Below are positions 23,087 to 34,206 of a stretch of DNA of 64,000 nucleotides, piece after piece. The stretch covers positions 1-64,000 of the forward strand of contig BLAL01000194.1 of the NCBI GenBank assembly GCA_015698045.1. The letters run 5' to 3'. The position numbers and the translations under genes are program-made. This DNA comes from Rhizophagus clarus. Lineage: Eukaryota > Glomeromycota > Glomeromycetes > Glomerales > Glomeraceae. The notes below the pieces were generated by a model. That model was given only the letters and a program-made list of their open reading frames with translations. It had not been told where the DNA came from and ran no database searches. Position 1 is the stretch's first letter. Each line of letters starts with the position of its first letter.

Positions 23087-23933
23087 CAGTCGTACCTCTA
23101 TATAGTCACCCCCTATATAAGCACACCCTCTATATAATCAACACAATCTTTGCGCCTAAATTTTTAATTAAGAAAATGACCTCTATATAGTCACAATATG
23201 ATTATAGTCACAATCACACCAAATTCGTGCACCCAAACTCCCTTTTTTGACCTTTATATAGTCATATCACACAATTTCGCTATAAGGTCATTGGGAATTT
23301 TTTTAAGAAAAACCATTTTGTGTTTATTGTAATGGTAAATTTACCAATTTCTTCAACATTGTTCTTCATTTTAATTATCAATCATGATAAATTTAACAAC
23401 TCTTTCAACTTTATTTTTCCAACCAAAAACTTATTGTCAATAGTTGTTAATAATGATCTATAAATACAGTTGTTCTAAGTTAACTGATGCTGAAATTGTA
23501 CAATTAATTTTGAAAGAAGAAAATGAAATCCTGAAATGAATGATGATGATAAAGAACATTCAGTATGTAGAAAGGATTTAATAGTCTTAACAATTGGGTG
23601 CAATATTTGAAGAGCAGGAAAGTGAAGAATTTGATATGAAAGTGCATCATAAACTTTTGAAAATAAAACATAGAAGAATATTACGAGTTTTTTTATCCAA
23701 AATAATATGTAAATGCAAGAAAACTTCATTATGTTAAATATAAATAAATTTTTACATTTTATATTTAGTATTTCTTTTTTGCGATACAAAAATTATAAAA
23801 CCTCTATACAGTCACATTTTCATATGATTCCTATAGAGGTTGACTATATAGAGGGATTTCTATACAGTCACAACTAAATATAAGCACACCAAAAATGTGT
23901 GCCTGACCGCATGACTATAGGGAGGTACGACTG
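23087..23933 (+). mobile_element. 847-bp pogo/Tc1-mariner-like element, TA target
   Basis: TIRs CAGTCGTACCTCTATATAGT and (reverse complement of the right end) CAGTCGTACCTCCCTATAGT are flanked on both sides by TA (23085-23086, 23934-23935). CAGTCGTACCTC-type ends and TA duplication are characteristic of pogo/Tigger members of the Tc1-mariner group. AT-rich CTATATAGTCA repeats lie inside both ends. Contains a degraded transposase C-terminal region (23475-23760). Confidence 0.88.
23475..23760 (+). pseudogene. Degraded pogo-like transposase C-terminus
   Basis: Fragments read KLTDAEIVQLILKEENEIL, then in other frames an acidic stretch and FEEQESEEFDMKVHHKLLK. The order (helix with EIV..., acidic linker, EQ.SEEF) matches the C-terminal tail of fungal pogo-family transposases as I remember it. 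Stops and frameshifts break it, and the catalytic DDE region is absent. Confidence 0.55.
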
Positions 23934-23946
23934 TAATAAGATATCT

Positions 23947-24389
23947 AAGGATGACTCCGAAATTGATTTTCCTAAAATCTGAAATCTGAAATTCTGAAAC
24001 CAAAATCTGAAACATTTTGGCTGGCCGAAATTAAGGCAAAATCCGTAATTCCAGCCGAAATGCCGAAATTAAAATTAACCAATAAAAATGCATCACATGA
24101 AAACGGTATATTGATCATTTCTATATTGGGTGATAGCCATTCCACAAAATCGATTTTGGTAAGAACGAATCTGGAATCTTGTATAATATAAATTTTCTAA
24201 AAAGGAAATTCCCATAATTTCTGTAATTCCAGCCAGAATTAACCCATAATTTTCGCCAAAATTATATATTTAATTTCAGCATTTCAACTGGAATTTCAGA
24301 TTTCAGAATTTCAGATTTAGCTGGAATTTCAGATTACGGTTTCAGAATTTTGGCAAATCTGAAATATTTTGGTTTCGGGACCATCCTTA
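23947..24389. mobile_element. 443-bp MITE, 9-bp target duplication
   Basis: Exact 9-bp flanking repeat AAGATATCT (23938-23946 and 24390-24398). Ends AAGGATGACTCCGAAA and (reverse complement) TAAGGATGGTCCCGAAA are inverted, followed by many AATCTGAAATTC/TTTCAGATT subterminal repeats. It is non-coding. The 9-bp duplication fits Mutator-like mobilisation. It abuts the pogo-like element at 23933. Confidence 0.85.
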
Positions 24390-24398
24390 AAGATATCT

Positions 24399-24827
24399 GA
24401 TTAAATTCTCAATATTTACTTATACTAAGTAATGGAAACTGTTAAACATCTGAAGCTAGAATATAAATATTTATTTCCTGAACATTGACATTAAAAACAT
24501 GTAACATAAAATTTCATTCATCGATCAGGCTATAATACAGAACGACATTGCATTGCTCTTGTGTAGAAGTATAAGTCCTTTGCTGTGCTTCAGATAATAA
24601 TTAATATAACATAAAACTAATACCAAAATCTTGACATTTAAAATCTTAACAACTAAAAACCATAATAATCTAAAATTATAGTAATTCAAAATGATATATA
24701 CAGTAAATAGCATAAATTAAACACCATTTTTAAAGTTAATATAATATAAATTATAAGTATCAGTATAATAAATTGAATTGTACAATCTTTTTGAAGGAAT
24801 AGTTAAAAGGTTATTATCTAATTGATA
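24399..24827. other. AT-rich non-coding DNA
   Basis: No ORF with protein-like composition, RNA gene or repeat ends were recognised. Confidence 0.4.
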
Positions 24828-26705
24828 TCAAATAGTAAATAATGTTGCCAAGTCAAGGAGAAAGAAATATATACCTAAGGAAATAAGTCAAAAAAAAGTG
24901 CAGAAAATAAGTATTATGCTTAGTTTGATAATATTAACTGTAGGGTTTTCTAATACATCTTTTTGGCTTACACAATCATTAGCAAGTTTATGTCGAAAAC
25001 CACATCTTCTTTCATCTTTACATCAAGTGCTTGAATCAATAGGTATAATTTCACATTCTATTTCACATGAAAGAAAACTGGAAACTATTCGAATGTCAGC
25101 ATCAAATCCTTAATCTCGAATAATCACTGGACCAAAAATTTGGAATGTATGTGTAATTGATAATATAGATTTTAAGCAAAGTTCTTTTACATGGGGCAAT
25201 ATTTATGATACTACACGATCAACAACACATGCAATATTACGTCTTCTTTTTCAATTTAATCTTCCTATTAAATTATCATCAATTTCTAATGAGTCAATTA
25301 GCTTGTTAGAAAATACTTTTATTTTTGGGCAAAATCAAATAGCAAATGAAATAATACAAGATTTTGGAAGAATTATTAAAAGTTTTTTTTTATGGGAATT
25401 AAATAATGAAAATACATTAAATTGGAATCAAAATTTTAATATAGAAATTATTAATAAAAAAATAATAGAAGAATATAATACTAGTAATTTTTTACCACCT
25501 GCAAATATAGTTATTTTAGAAGCAGACGGAAATTCAAATAATAATGATGATATTGCAAAAGCATGTGATCAATATTTTACTGATTTAAATATTAGTAATA
25601 ATGAAAGTATTAATGTATGTTGTGATGAAGCTATTTTTCGTCGAGTAATGCAGTATCATTCAATTAATTCAAGAGTTTGTCCATTATTAGGTCAATAGCA
25701 TGTTAGCAAAGATATGTGTAGTGTATTATTAGTTATTTTTTCAAGTTATGGGATTTATAATCTTGCTACTTTTCTTGGAGTAAAATTTTTAGATAAGTTA
25801 GAACAAGTTGTAGATTATAGGTCAACTTGTCGTATTCTTGATTTACTTTGGAGATCAGTTGGTTGTGCACTTAACATTTATGCAAAAAAAAAAAATATTT
25901 GCTTTGGGAATTTAATAAATGAGAACAATAATTTATTAAAGGTTTGATATCATTTTTTTTAAATGGGGAAGCTATTGGAATGGTCATAGAGTAGGAATTC
26001 ATACTGGAAATTCTTTACTTCAAATTCAATGTCTTTCTGCTTTTGCTTCTCTTTTTCCTTCAGCTAATAAGATAAATTATATGAAATCAACTGCAAACTA
26101 TCTTGCATTATTAGCTAAATACCCCAAACTCTGTACACTTCTAAATTATGCATCTTCTGTTAATCTTACATGTGAAGGGCATTTCTATTCATTTGATGAG
26201 GCACTGGAAATCTTTGGTGTTAAATTTATAAAAGAAAATGTTAGAGAAAATATTTATAATGATGAGAGTTTAAAAAGGCAAATAAAGTCAGCTCAAGCAG
26301 AACAAGAAAGAATGGACTTACTTTTTGGAGAATTCATAGGTGATATAGTTACATCTAAAAAAGATAGAGCAGTTGATGGAAGACAAGAATTATTTTGGAA
26401 TCTTGTTAATTCTTTATTAGTTACATTTGAATCATCAAATTTAATAAGTCATTCTTTATTTCAAAATTGCAAGGAATTAACTGATAGTGATTATGCTAAA
26501 CTTTTTTCATGTTATAATAATGGAAAAGAAAGGCTCATGCAAATTTATAGGCAAGAAGTATTGAAAATTGAGCCTATTAATATAAAAGGATGAAGGGCCA
26601 AAGAAGTAGTTACAACTAAAGTAAAAGATATAAAAAATGCTAAACATACATCTAGCAAATGCACGCGTCAATCTGAACCATCCACTAAAAATGTTAGCCG
26701 TAATT
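24828..26705 (+). pseudogene. Decayed large gene, fungal repeat-associated family (DUF6589-like?)
   Basis: About 620 codons can be followed in one direction. They begin in QIVNNVAKSRRKK, run to an in-frame TAA (25111), then IITGPKIWNVCVIDNIDF, TAG (25696), MCSVLLVIFSSYGIYNLATF and TGA (25945). A one-base frameshift in the T-run near 25952 is followed by WGSYWNGHRVGIHTGNS, ANYLALLAKYPKLCTLLNYA and GHFYSFDEALEIFGVKFIK, then TGA (26591) and a basic tail to TGA at about 26705. The four in-frame stops are each one C-to-T or G-to-A change from a sense codon. I recall close relatives as a high-copy Glomeromycotina family; the DUF6589 assignment is tentative. No domain with known catalytic residues is visible. 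Confidence 0.8.
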
Positions 26706-26709
26706 GATT

Positions 26710-27370
26710 AGATGATGCCGTAATATTACAACATATGGCATTACAGTTATAATACTTTTTGTAATATCATAATTAGACCGTAATGCCATAATTGGGCCAT
26801 AATGTCGTAATTAGGCTGTAATGCTTTAATGCCGCCTAAGGTTGCCTGCCAAAAGTCATTTGGCTTAACGCCAAAAGTTAAAATTCCCTACATAGTGCCG
26901 CGGCATAGTTTTGGTATATATAGTATTAGTGTGATAATATTTTTTAATTCGTATTAATAAAAAAAAATATTAAAAATGTTTAATGTTTTTTTAATTCGTA
27001 TTAGTAATAAAAAAATGGTTAATTAACATTTTTTTAAATACATATTAATAAAAAAAGCTGCAATTTTATTAATAAAGAAAACCGCAATTTTATTAATAAC
27101 AAATAAGCCACAATTTTATTAATAACAAATAAGCCGCGATTTTATTAATAAAAAATAAGCTGCGATTTTATTAATAAAAAATAAGCCGCAATTTTATTAA
27201 TGAAAAAGTCGCGATGTTATTAATAAAATAATTTGTTAATAAAAAAAGAGCCACAATTTTGTTAATAAAAAAAGTCGCGATTTTATTAATGATCTTATAT
27301 AAAATAAGCCAATCATAATTACAGCATAATTACAATATTACAGTACAATTACGGCATTACAACTTTTGCA
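26710..27370. mobile_element. Small TIR element with GTAATGCCGTAATT subterminal repeats
   Basis: Left side (26712-26830) has repeated TGCCGTAATATTAC, GTAATGCCATAATT and GTAATTAGGC. The right side (27310-27375) holds the inverted counterparts (AATTACGGCATTAC). 27030-27300 is an eight-copy minisatellite of about 33 bases built on GCCGCAATTTTATTAATAA. Non-coding. Exact ends and target duplication were not resolved. Confidence 0.5.
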
Positions 27371-27439
27371 CTCTAAAAAAGTTAGGTTGCAACCTATTAC
27401 TTACAACATTGTGTCTTATAATTACAGTTACGGGTAACA

Positions 27440-27720
27440 TCTTTACCATCCACCACCACTGGCACTACCAGCACAACTGCCACCACTAATGCTACCACCA
27501 CCACCGCTATCACCACCACTACCACAAAATCTAAGAAATCACGGCACAAAATAACTGATGAGAAAAAATCTATTTTGACACTTTATCTTCAAAACCAAAC
27601 CCCAGCAATGAAGAAACTATAGCAATATTAGATTCACTTTTAAAGTTAACACCAGATTATTAGACTAAGAAAAAAGTTAGAACTACATGGGGATATCATT
27701 TACAAAAGAAAAAAAAATAA
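27440..27720 (+). pseudogene. Thr-rich gene remnant with helical basic domain
   Basis: A run of ACC/ACT codons (27465-27530) leads into KSKKSRHKITDEKKSILTLY, then after a one-base shift PSNEETIAILDSLLKLTPDY, an in-frame TAG, and TKKKVRTTWGYHLQKK. The helix-turn-helix-like spacing faintly recalls homeobox-type domains of TE-encoded proteins, but I cannot assign it. Frameshift plus stop make it a relic. Confidence 0.5.
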
Positions 27721-28040
27721 AAGCAGATTTTTTTAAAAAAAAATAAACAATTTCTTATTTACACTAATAAAACTTTATAAACAATACAAATAAAATTAAT
27801 AAAATAAATTAAATAAATGATAAAATAATAAATTAAATAATATTTAATCTACAACTACTACCACAAAAGAATAAAAATCTTACAATACAGAATCTGAAAA
27901 TCTGTATTAGATATCGACATTCCATAGCATAAAGGCGAAGACAAGAGATGAGACGAAAGATTGTGATAGTCTAAAATAAAAGCAAAGAGAATGAGAATAA
28001 AAATGAAAATTAAAAAATAAAAAAAAAATGAAGAATCAAA

Positions 28041-28680
28041 CTCACCTAGATCGTGGACCAACATTTCAAACTGAACTATAGCCTAAAATAAGAGCAAAAC
28101 GAAAATGAGAATGAAAACGAAAGTTAAAAGATAAACAAACAAAAAAGGATCTTAACTCACCTAGAACTTGAGCTGACATTTCAAATTGAACCAAGCCTAG
28201 AATAAAATAAAAGCAATAACGTAAATTGAGGACAAAGATGAAAATAAAAAAAAACCCCAAAAAAAGATTCAAGCTCACAGCTCACCAGAATCGTAAACTG
28301 ATGTTTTAGATTGAACTGTAGCCTAAAGTAGAAATAACGAAAATGAAAACAAATACAAGAATTAAAAAAAAGAAGGTTTGAACTCACCTAGACTGTGAAT
28401 CGACATTTTAAACAGAACTGTATCCTAAAATAAAACAAACAAAATGAGAATGATGACAAAAATTAAAAAATAAAGAAATGAAAAAAAAGAAGATATGAAC
28501 TCATCTAGATTTTGAACTGATTTTTCGAACAGAATTGAGCCTAAAATAAAAGCAAAACTGTGAGAATAAGGACGAAAATTAAATAAAAAACAAAAAAGGT
28601 TCAAACTCACCTGGATTATAACTGATGATTGAATATAGCTTAATCGTGATCTAATGCTAAACTGAACATACCTAAAAATC
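28041..28680 (-). repeat. Minus-strand tandem array of six exon-intron units, exon about 37 nt
   Basis: Units repeat every 102-120 bases. On the minus strand each has a pyrimidine-rich intron ending TTTTAG, an exon-like piece of 36-37 bases (28082-28046, 28196-28161, 28322-28286, 28424-28388, about 28541-28506, plus a diverged sixth) and a 5' site GTGAGTT. Exon pieces share GTTC..TTTGAA..TCAG and end CTAG before GTGAG. The fifth unit has AT in place of the 5' GT. Because 37 is not a multiple of three, a joined transcript would not keep one frame, which argues against a simple coding repeat. Similar weaker units continue to about 28990. Confidence 0.75.
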
Positions 28681-29159
28681 AAGAATACAAAAAAAGTAAA
28701 TAAAAATGAAAATTAGAATAATAAAAAGTAAGCGGCAAGACGAATTAAAAAGAAAAGATGAAATTAAAAAAGGAACTTACTCTTATTGTCACCGGACTCT
28801 TTGATGAATGAACTGTAGACTACGAAATTAAAAAAAAGGAGACAATTAAACCATTGTCAACGTATAAAAAAAGAGATAAACCAGTAATTTAAATGCTTAC
28901 TGTCAAGAAACAAAACTATCATCTCTTTTCCTCAACTGAAAAGTTCAAAAATGGAGAAAAAGTCCAAAAAAGAAAGAAATAACATCTAAAAAAAGGAAAA
29001 AATTAGTAATAAGCAGGAACTAAAAATAATATCAAAGCAGACAAATAAAGTTTAAAAGTGTTGTAAATACAAGAATATATTGATATCTAACATGAAAAAT
29101 GAATATTATTTATAAAAAAGTCTCTTATTATAGTAAAAATTTCAATTTTTCGCATTTTA

Positions 29160-29300
29160 CACAAAAACTGTCCAAAAAACTAACTATTTGAGCTTAGAAA
29201 AACTTTTTTTACTCATAAAATTACATATATTTCTGTTGTCAAAATAATATTTTCATGCTTACTTTTAAAAGGATCTTAAAAAAGCGTGTTTTTTAAGGTG
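29160..29300. repeat. Inverted repeat, left copy (partner at 37690-37850)
   Basis: Contains TTAGAAAAACTTTTTTTACT, AAAATTACATATATTT and TACTTTTAAAAGGATCTTAA, which reappear inverted at 37690-37850 with roughly 70-75% identity by eye. It could be two copies of a dispersed repeat or the ends of an 8.7-kb unit. Confidence 0.55.
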
Positions 29301-30190
29301 AAATTCTTGTAAATGCAAAGTAAAAAAATAACTGCGAAAATGGAATTTCAAATTATAAAACTGGTAGATCACATAATAATCTACCAAATCATTTAATTAG
29401 TATAGACGTAACATATTAACATTAACATTTAATTACGAAATGAAATAACTCAATTATGGTTATACAAATTTTATCTAATATGAAAATGATCTACATATTA
29501 CATGCGTGGCGATTGATAATATTACAGATTTACAGGTATTTTAAAACAATATTTTTTTTTATTCGTACTAATTTTCTATTTACTTTATTTTTAATATTTT
29601 TAACTATATTTTTTCTTGTAATTGTTTTTATTTATCTTTTTACTATTATTTATTTATATATTACTATATTTCTTTTCTTATTACTAACTGCTTTTTTGCT
29701 TTTTTATATTACTTTCTTTTTTATTATTTACTCTTTACTTTTTTTACATGTTACTTTTTCATGTATTATTTTTTTTATATGTTACTAATATACTAACTAC
29801 ATCTATTTAATATACTAACTTTTCTAACTGCTTTTTTTACTTTACTTCTATTTTTTTGCATCACTAATAATATACTAACTATATTTAATTAATATACTAA
29901 CTTTTTTTTACTTCTTACATTATATCTCTTTAGCATATTAACCTTTATCTTTTTTTTATTCTATACCTTAAACTCAGCATGAATTAATATTCTAACATCT
30001 TCATGTTCTTATATTTTTAAATGTAAGATAAAATATTGGATAATGAATCCTTTATTACATTTACTTTTTATATTATAAGTTTTGTATTCATATTTATTAT
30101 ATATAATAAAATTTACAAATTATAATAAAATGAATTATAATTTTAGTTAGCATTACATTAAATTTGAATTTTAATTTTGGCTAATTATAA
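29301..30190. other. AT-rich non-coding DNA
   Basis: T-rich on the top strand from 29540 to 30000. The 110-codon frame at 29456-29788 is a Phe/Ile/Leu-only low-complexity frame with no recognisable domain. Confidence 0.4.
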
Positions 30191-30194
30191 TTTG

Positions 30195-30430
30195 AATAAA
30201 ATTTGTATATATTCTGTATAAAACCCATATAAAATTTGTATATATTCTGTATAAAACCCATATAAAATTTGTATATATTCTGTATAAAACCCATATAAAA
30301 TTTGTATATATTCTGTATAAAACCCATACAAAATTTGTATATATTCTGTATAAAACCTGTACAAAATTTGTATATATTTTATATAAAACCTGTACAAAAT
30401 TTATACAAAATATATATATATTCTGTATAA
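30195..30430. repeat. 33-bp tandem repeat, about seven copies
   Basis: Unit TTTGTATATATTCTGTATAA followed by AACCCATATAAAA, repeated with few changes and decaying at the right edge. It creates an 11-residue periodic minus frame (YIQILYGFYTE) that I regard as an artefact. Confidence 0.93.
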
Positions 30431-30874
30431 AATCTGGTTATAATGTGATTATAATCTGTATAATTAGCATTATCCAGAATTTATACAAGTACAGAATATT
30501 TCATAATTTGGTACATTTTCTGTCACTAATTGTACAGAATTTGTACAGAATTTGTACAGTATTTGTACAATAATATTTTTTGGACAAATTTCAGATTTTC
30601 AATTTTTTACTGGATTACAGTAACTGTTTCTCCTGTTTCTTTTATTTCTACTAGTTCTGTTATTTCTATATCTTGTATTTTTCTTAATAAATTTGATTTA
30701 TCAAAAGGTTTTAAATTTTTAGAAGATAAACGTTGATAAGAACTATTACATGCTAAGCAAAATGTTAACTGAATACTTTTTATTAAATCATATCCATATT
30801 GAAAATATTCATTTTTATTTTTAATGAAATTAAGTTGATTAAAATTAGAGGAAGTAAGGTTAAAGACTCTTAGA

Positions 30875-33194
30875 GGTGTGCCAGAAATCAGCTGATTTAA
30901 TAGGGGGTGGGGGGCTAATCTAAAAATCAGGTTCCTATGATTGGCTATAAATTATATAATATATATAATATATTATTACTATGAGAAAATTTATTTCTCA
31001 CCTGGGTGATTTCTCACCCCTTATTATGTAATAAATTTTCATTGGCTGATGAAACTTTATACGGCCAAACTGCCACTATTTGTTTACGCCTTTTTTAGGT
31101 TTTTTAGTTTTGCATCGAAAAATACACAGGTATCAGCTATCAGGTATGTCGCTTCTTTCTTTTTTATTTTTTATTTTATTTTTTGTCATTTCTAATTTCT
31201 TTTCTTTCTTTCTTTTAGGTTTTGGGCTCCTACGATTTCGCGCTCAAAGGTATGATTTTTTCGTTTCTTTAATTCTTTTTTCTTTTTTCTTTTTTGATTT
31301 TGTTTCGTTTTTACTAACTTTGTTTCAATTTTTTTTTTCTTTATGGGTGTCTTTATTTTTTATATTCGTTTTCTTTATTCTATTTCCCTTTTATCTTTGT
31401 CTTTATCCCCTAATTTCCTTTTCGTTTTTGTATCCTTTCATATTTGTATTCCCTTTCATTTTCATTTCATTTTTCATTTCGTTTCTGCTTTCTCTTTCAT
31501 TTTTCCCTTTCGTTTTTTCCATTATCTTTCATTTTCGCTTTCCCTTTCCTTTTGTTTCTGTTTCCCTTTCATTTTTTCCTTTCGTTTCCACTTTCCCTTT
31601 CATTTTTTCCATTATCTTTCGTTTCCGCTTTCCCTTTCATTTTTTCCTTTCGTTTCCGCTTTCCCTTTCGGCCTTTCCTTTTGTTTTCATTTCCCTTTCA
31701 TTTTTTCCATTATCTTTCATTTCCGTTTTTCCTTTCCCTTTGTTTCTGTTTTCCTTTCATTTTTTCCTTTCATTTCTGCTTTTTCTTTTTCCCCTTCGTT
31801 TTCTCTTTTGTTTTGTTTTTCTTTTTGTTTTTATTTTCATCCCCCTTATCTTGTTTTCCTTCACTTTATTTCATTTTCTCCCTTGTCCCTTTATTTTACC
31901 TTTCATTTTTGACTTCGTCTCTTTATTTTTGTTTCATTTTCTTTTGTTTTCATGCACTTTCATTTTTATACACAATTTTGTACCATTAATGTCCCATGAT
32001 TTTGCGAATCCAGAATGCTAGAAAATCAAGTGATTAAAATATAATTTATCAATACCGTCGATAAAAAATTAGCATCCAACATAATAATTTGATTTTATAC
32101 TATATTACAAATCTTGATCCACAGATAGGGAAAATAGCGATTATTCTTTCAATTTCATCTTTATCTCTTTCAATCTCGTTTTTCTTTTCAGTTTTATCTT
32201 CGCTCCTTTTATCTTTATTCCTTCACCCTTTCGTTTTTTCCTGGATTTTTCTACTATGCCGAATCTCTTTGAAAACGAGGTAGGTGTTCGGTTTCATTTC
32301 AAATTTTTTTTTTTAATGTATTCTCTTATGATCATTACTAACAAATTTTACTCCCACCTTTCATCTTCATTTTATTTTTTGATTTTATTTCCTTTTGTTT
32401 TCCCCTTTCATTTTCCCCTTATCGTCCACTTTCCCTTTCGTTCTCCCTTCTGTTTTCGTTTCTTTTTCCTTTTATTTCTCTTTCTTCATCTCCCTTTCTT
32501 TTCGTTTTATCTTTTCCATCAATATTCTTTTTCTTTTCTTTTTGATCTTGTCTCCTTTTTCTTTTCACCTTTGTTTTGTTTCCCTTTTGTTTTCATTATT
32601 TATCATATCTTTTTTTGTCTTTTATCATCATTTTTATCATTATTATTGGGGGTTTTGATGTCATTATTACTAGTTATATTAAAGATAAAAGTTTTGATTT
32701 TGAATAATTGCGTTTCATTCTTCTATTCAGTAAACTTTAAAGGAATAAAATAAAATGTTTCACAAAAAAAAAAAATTGTTATGTTACAGAATTTTTTAAA
32801 CTGATAATGGAAAATTTAAGTTAAAAAAATCAGCCAATTAAAAATTAGTCCATCAAAATATTGATCACGTGATAGGGGTGAGTAATATCAAATCTCACCC
32901 AGAGTGAGGAATAAATTCACCCTATTACTATTTATATATTAAAATAGTTTTTTGCAATTATCTTGCCATCTAATAGCTCAATTTAACTAAACTTTTTTTT
33001 ATTTTGTAGGGCTTATCAAAAGCTATAAAACAAAAAAATATTCATGAAAATTGGATTACTAAATCACAAGTTATTTATATAAATATAATAATATATATTA
33101 TTATATATTTTTTTAACCAATCAAAATGCGATCAGGTGGGGGGTGAGGGGTAAGGACTACTAATTGAAGGAAATCAGCTGATTTCTGGCACGCC
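30875..33194. mobile_element. Outer 2.32-kb TIR element with 7-8 bp target duplication
   Basis: Left end GGTGTGCCAGAAATCAGCTG, right end (reverse complement) GGCGTGCCAGAAATCAGCTG: one mismatch in 20. Flanking TCTTAGA (30868-30874 and 33195-33201), extendable to CTCTTAGA. G-rich stretches (GGGGGTGGGGGG at about 30902, GGTGGGGGGTGAGGGG at about 33136) lie inside both ends in the same orientation. It inserted into the coding exon at 30607-33272 and contains the element 30983-32922. No transposase. Confidence 0.88.
30983..32922. mobile_element. Inner 1.94-kb TIR element, 9-bp target duplication, polypyrimidine cargo
   Basis: Exact TATTACTAT at both flanks (30974-30982 and 32923-32931). Left AATTTATTTCTCACCTGGGT then CTCACCCCTTATTATGT; right (reverse complement) AATTTATTCCTCACTCTGGG then CTCACCCCTATCACGTGAT. 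ATTGGCTG follows on both arms, so TIRs are about 70-80 bases. The interior is C/T-rich on the top strand (31130-31980, 32130-32630), with plus-strand intron-like units: exon-like TTTTGGGCTCCTACG ending CAAAG before GTATGATTTTT at 31251, and 3' site CTTTCTTTTAG at 31220. The long Phe/Ser/Pro frames here are low-complexity artefacts. The 9-bp duplication fits Mutator-like mobilisation. Confidence 0.88.
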
Positions 33195-33272
33195 TCTTAG
33201 ATACGCATTTTTAACAAAATCTGTTCTATTTGATCTAGTTGATTTAACTGTTTTTTTGCATTTACATATATT

Positions 33273-33640
33273 TTAACTAAATTTATTCTACAATATAAAT
33301 ATTTTTGATATCCAAAATATACTCTAATTTTATACTTTTTTTTCCATTTTTTTTACACGTCAAATATTGCAAACACAAAAAATTTATTTATTAAAGTTAC
33401 ATAAAGTTCAAAAATTTTATTGGCTAATAATGTTGATTAATATGTGAGATGTAAAAACTGATTTCCTTAGCATCATTTGATCAAAAAAATTAGCTGATCA
33501 CACTAAATTGAAAATGGCGATAAATGTTTATTGTACAAAATTAAAAATTTCTTGCTGATGTCGTACACTTGAGCAAAATTTTGATGTATACTTTGGCAAT
33601 TTCTTAAACAGGGTTCACTATATAAAAATTGCTTGTATTC
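33273..33640. other. AT-rich intergenic or intronic DNA
   Basis: Follows the split coding exon upstream on the minus strand; no upstream exon was recognised. GTCAAATATTGCAAACAC and AAATGGCGATAAATG are the only higher-complexity stretches. Confidence 0.4.
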
Positions 33641-34160
33641 AAAGATCATATCCAAATACTTCAGGGAGTTAAGTGGCCATATTTCTATTAATACAATTAT
33701 ATACTCATGAAGTCTGGCTACCTAAAAAAAGAATAAAATAAAATGTTAGTAAAACCATTTTGTTAAAATTAATTAAAAATAATAATTACTAATAAATCTC
33801 ATCAAACTTCTAACGTATCATCCAAGTATTGAAGAACTGGTTGTCTATAAAAAAGAATAAATGAAACATTAGTATTCATTTTGTTAAAATATTAAAAAAA
33901 AAAGTATTGAGTTATCTCTCATATATTTAAAATCCAAAGAACAGGTTTTCTAAAAAATTGAAAAAAACAAATATAAGTTTTATTAAAAAAAAATCAAACT
34001 CTTTATTAAATTTTGTATCCATACCTGTCAGTAAAGAGTTGCCTAGTAAGAAAAGAAATAAAACATTAATTAACTTTTTTTTTATTAAAGCAATTCAAAA
34101 TATCCTATATCCTTAATCCTGGCCATTTTACCAAAATTCATATCCAAAAATATTGTATAC
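33640..34160 (-). other. Minus-strand intron-like units with TACTAAC branch sites
   Basis: At least four units of about 110 bases on the minus strand. 3' sites TTTTTTTAG (33722), TTTTATAG (about 33850), TTTTTTAG (about 33950) and TTTCTTACTAG (about 34055) are each preceded by a pyrimidine-rich stretch and branch-like TACTAACATTTT (33745-33751) or TACTAATGTTTC. Exon-like pieces contain CAGTTCTTCAATACTTGG and related GTT-rich sequence. Confidence 0.5.
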
Positions 34161-34206
34161 TGTATTCAAAAATGTATTTATTCAGTTCACCTTTTACACT
34201 TGAGAC

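Larger units (their letters stand above)
30607..33272 (-). pseudogene. Coding exon split by a 2.3-kb TIR element
   Basis: Minus-strand frame: 33272-33202 reads CKCKKTVKSTRSNRTDFVKN; it continues after the insertion at 30867-30607 with VFNLTSSNFNQLNFIKN, EYFQYGYDLIKSIQLTFCLA, CNSSYQRLSSKNLKPF and ends GETVTVIQ at TAA (30607-30609). With one copy of the TCTTAGA duplication removed the frame is continuous (NAYLRVFNL). CxC, then CxxC spacing suggests metal binding. I recall multi-copy Rhizophagus proteins with this CKC...DFVKN...YQRL pattern, function unknown. The upstream exon was not found. Confidence 0.65.

Noticed and set aside
30185..30397. 70-codon Tyr/Ile-rich periodic frame
   Set aside because: By-product of the 33-bp tandem repeat.
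31080..32021. 313-codon Phe/Ser/Pro-rich plus-strand frame (and two others overlapping it)
   Set aside because: Same cause: polypyrimidine DNA without TAA/TAG/TGA in any frame; splice-like signals interrupt it.
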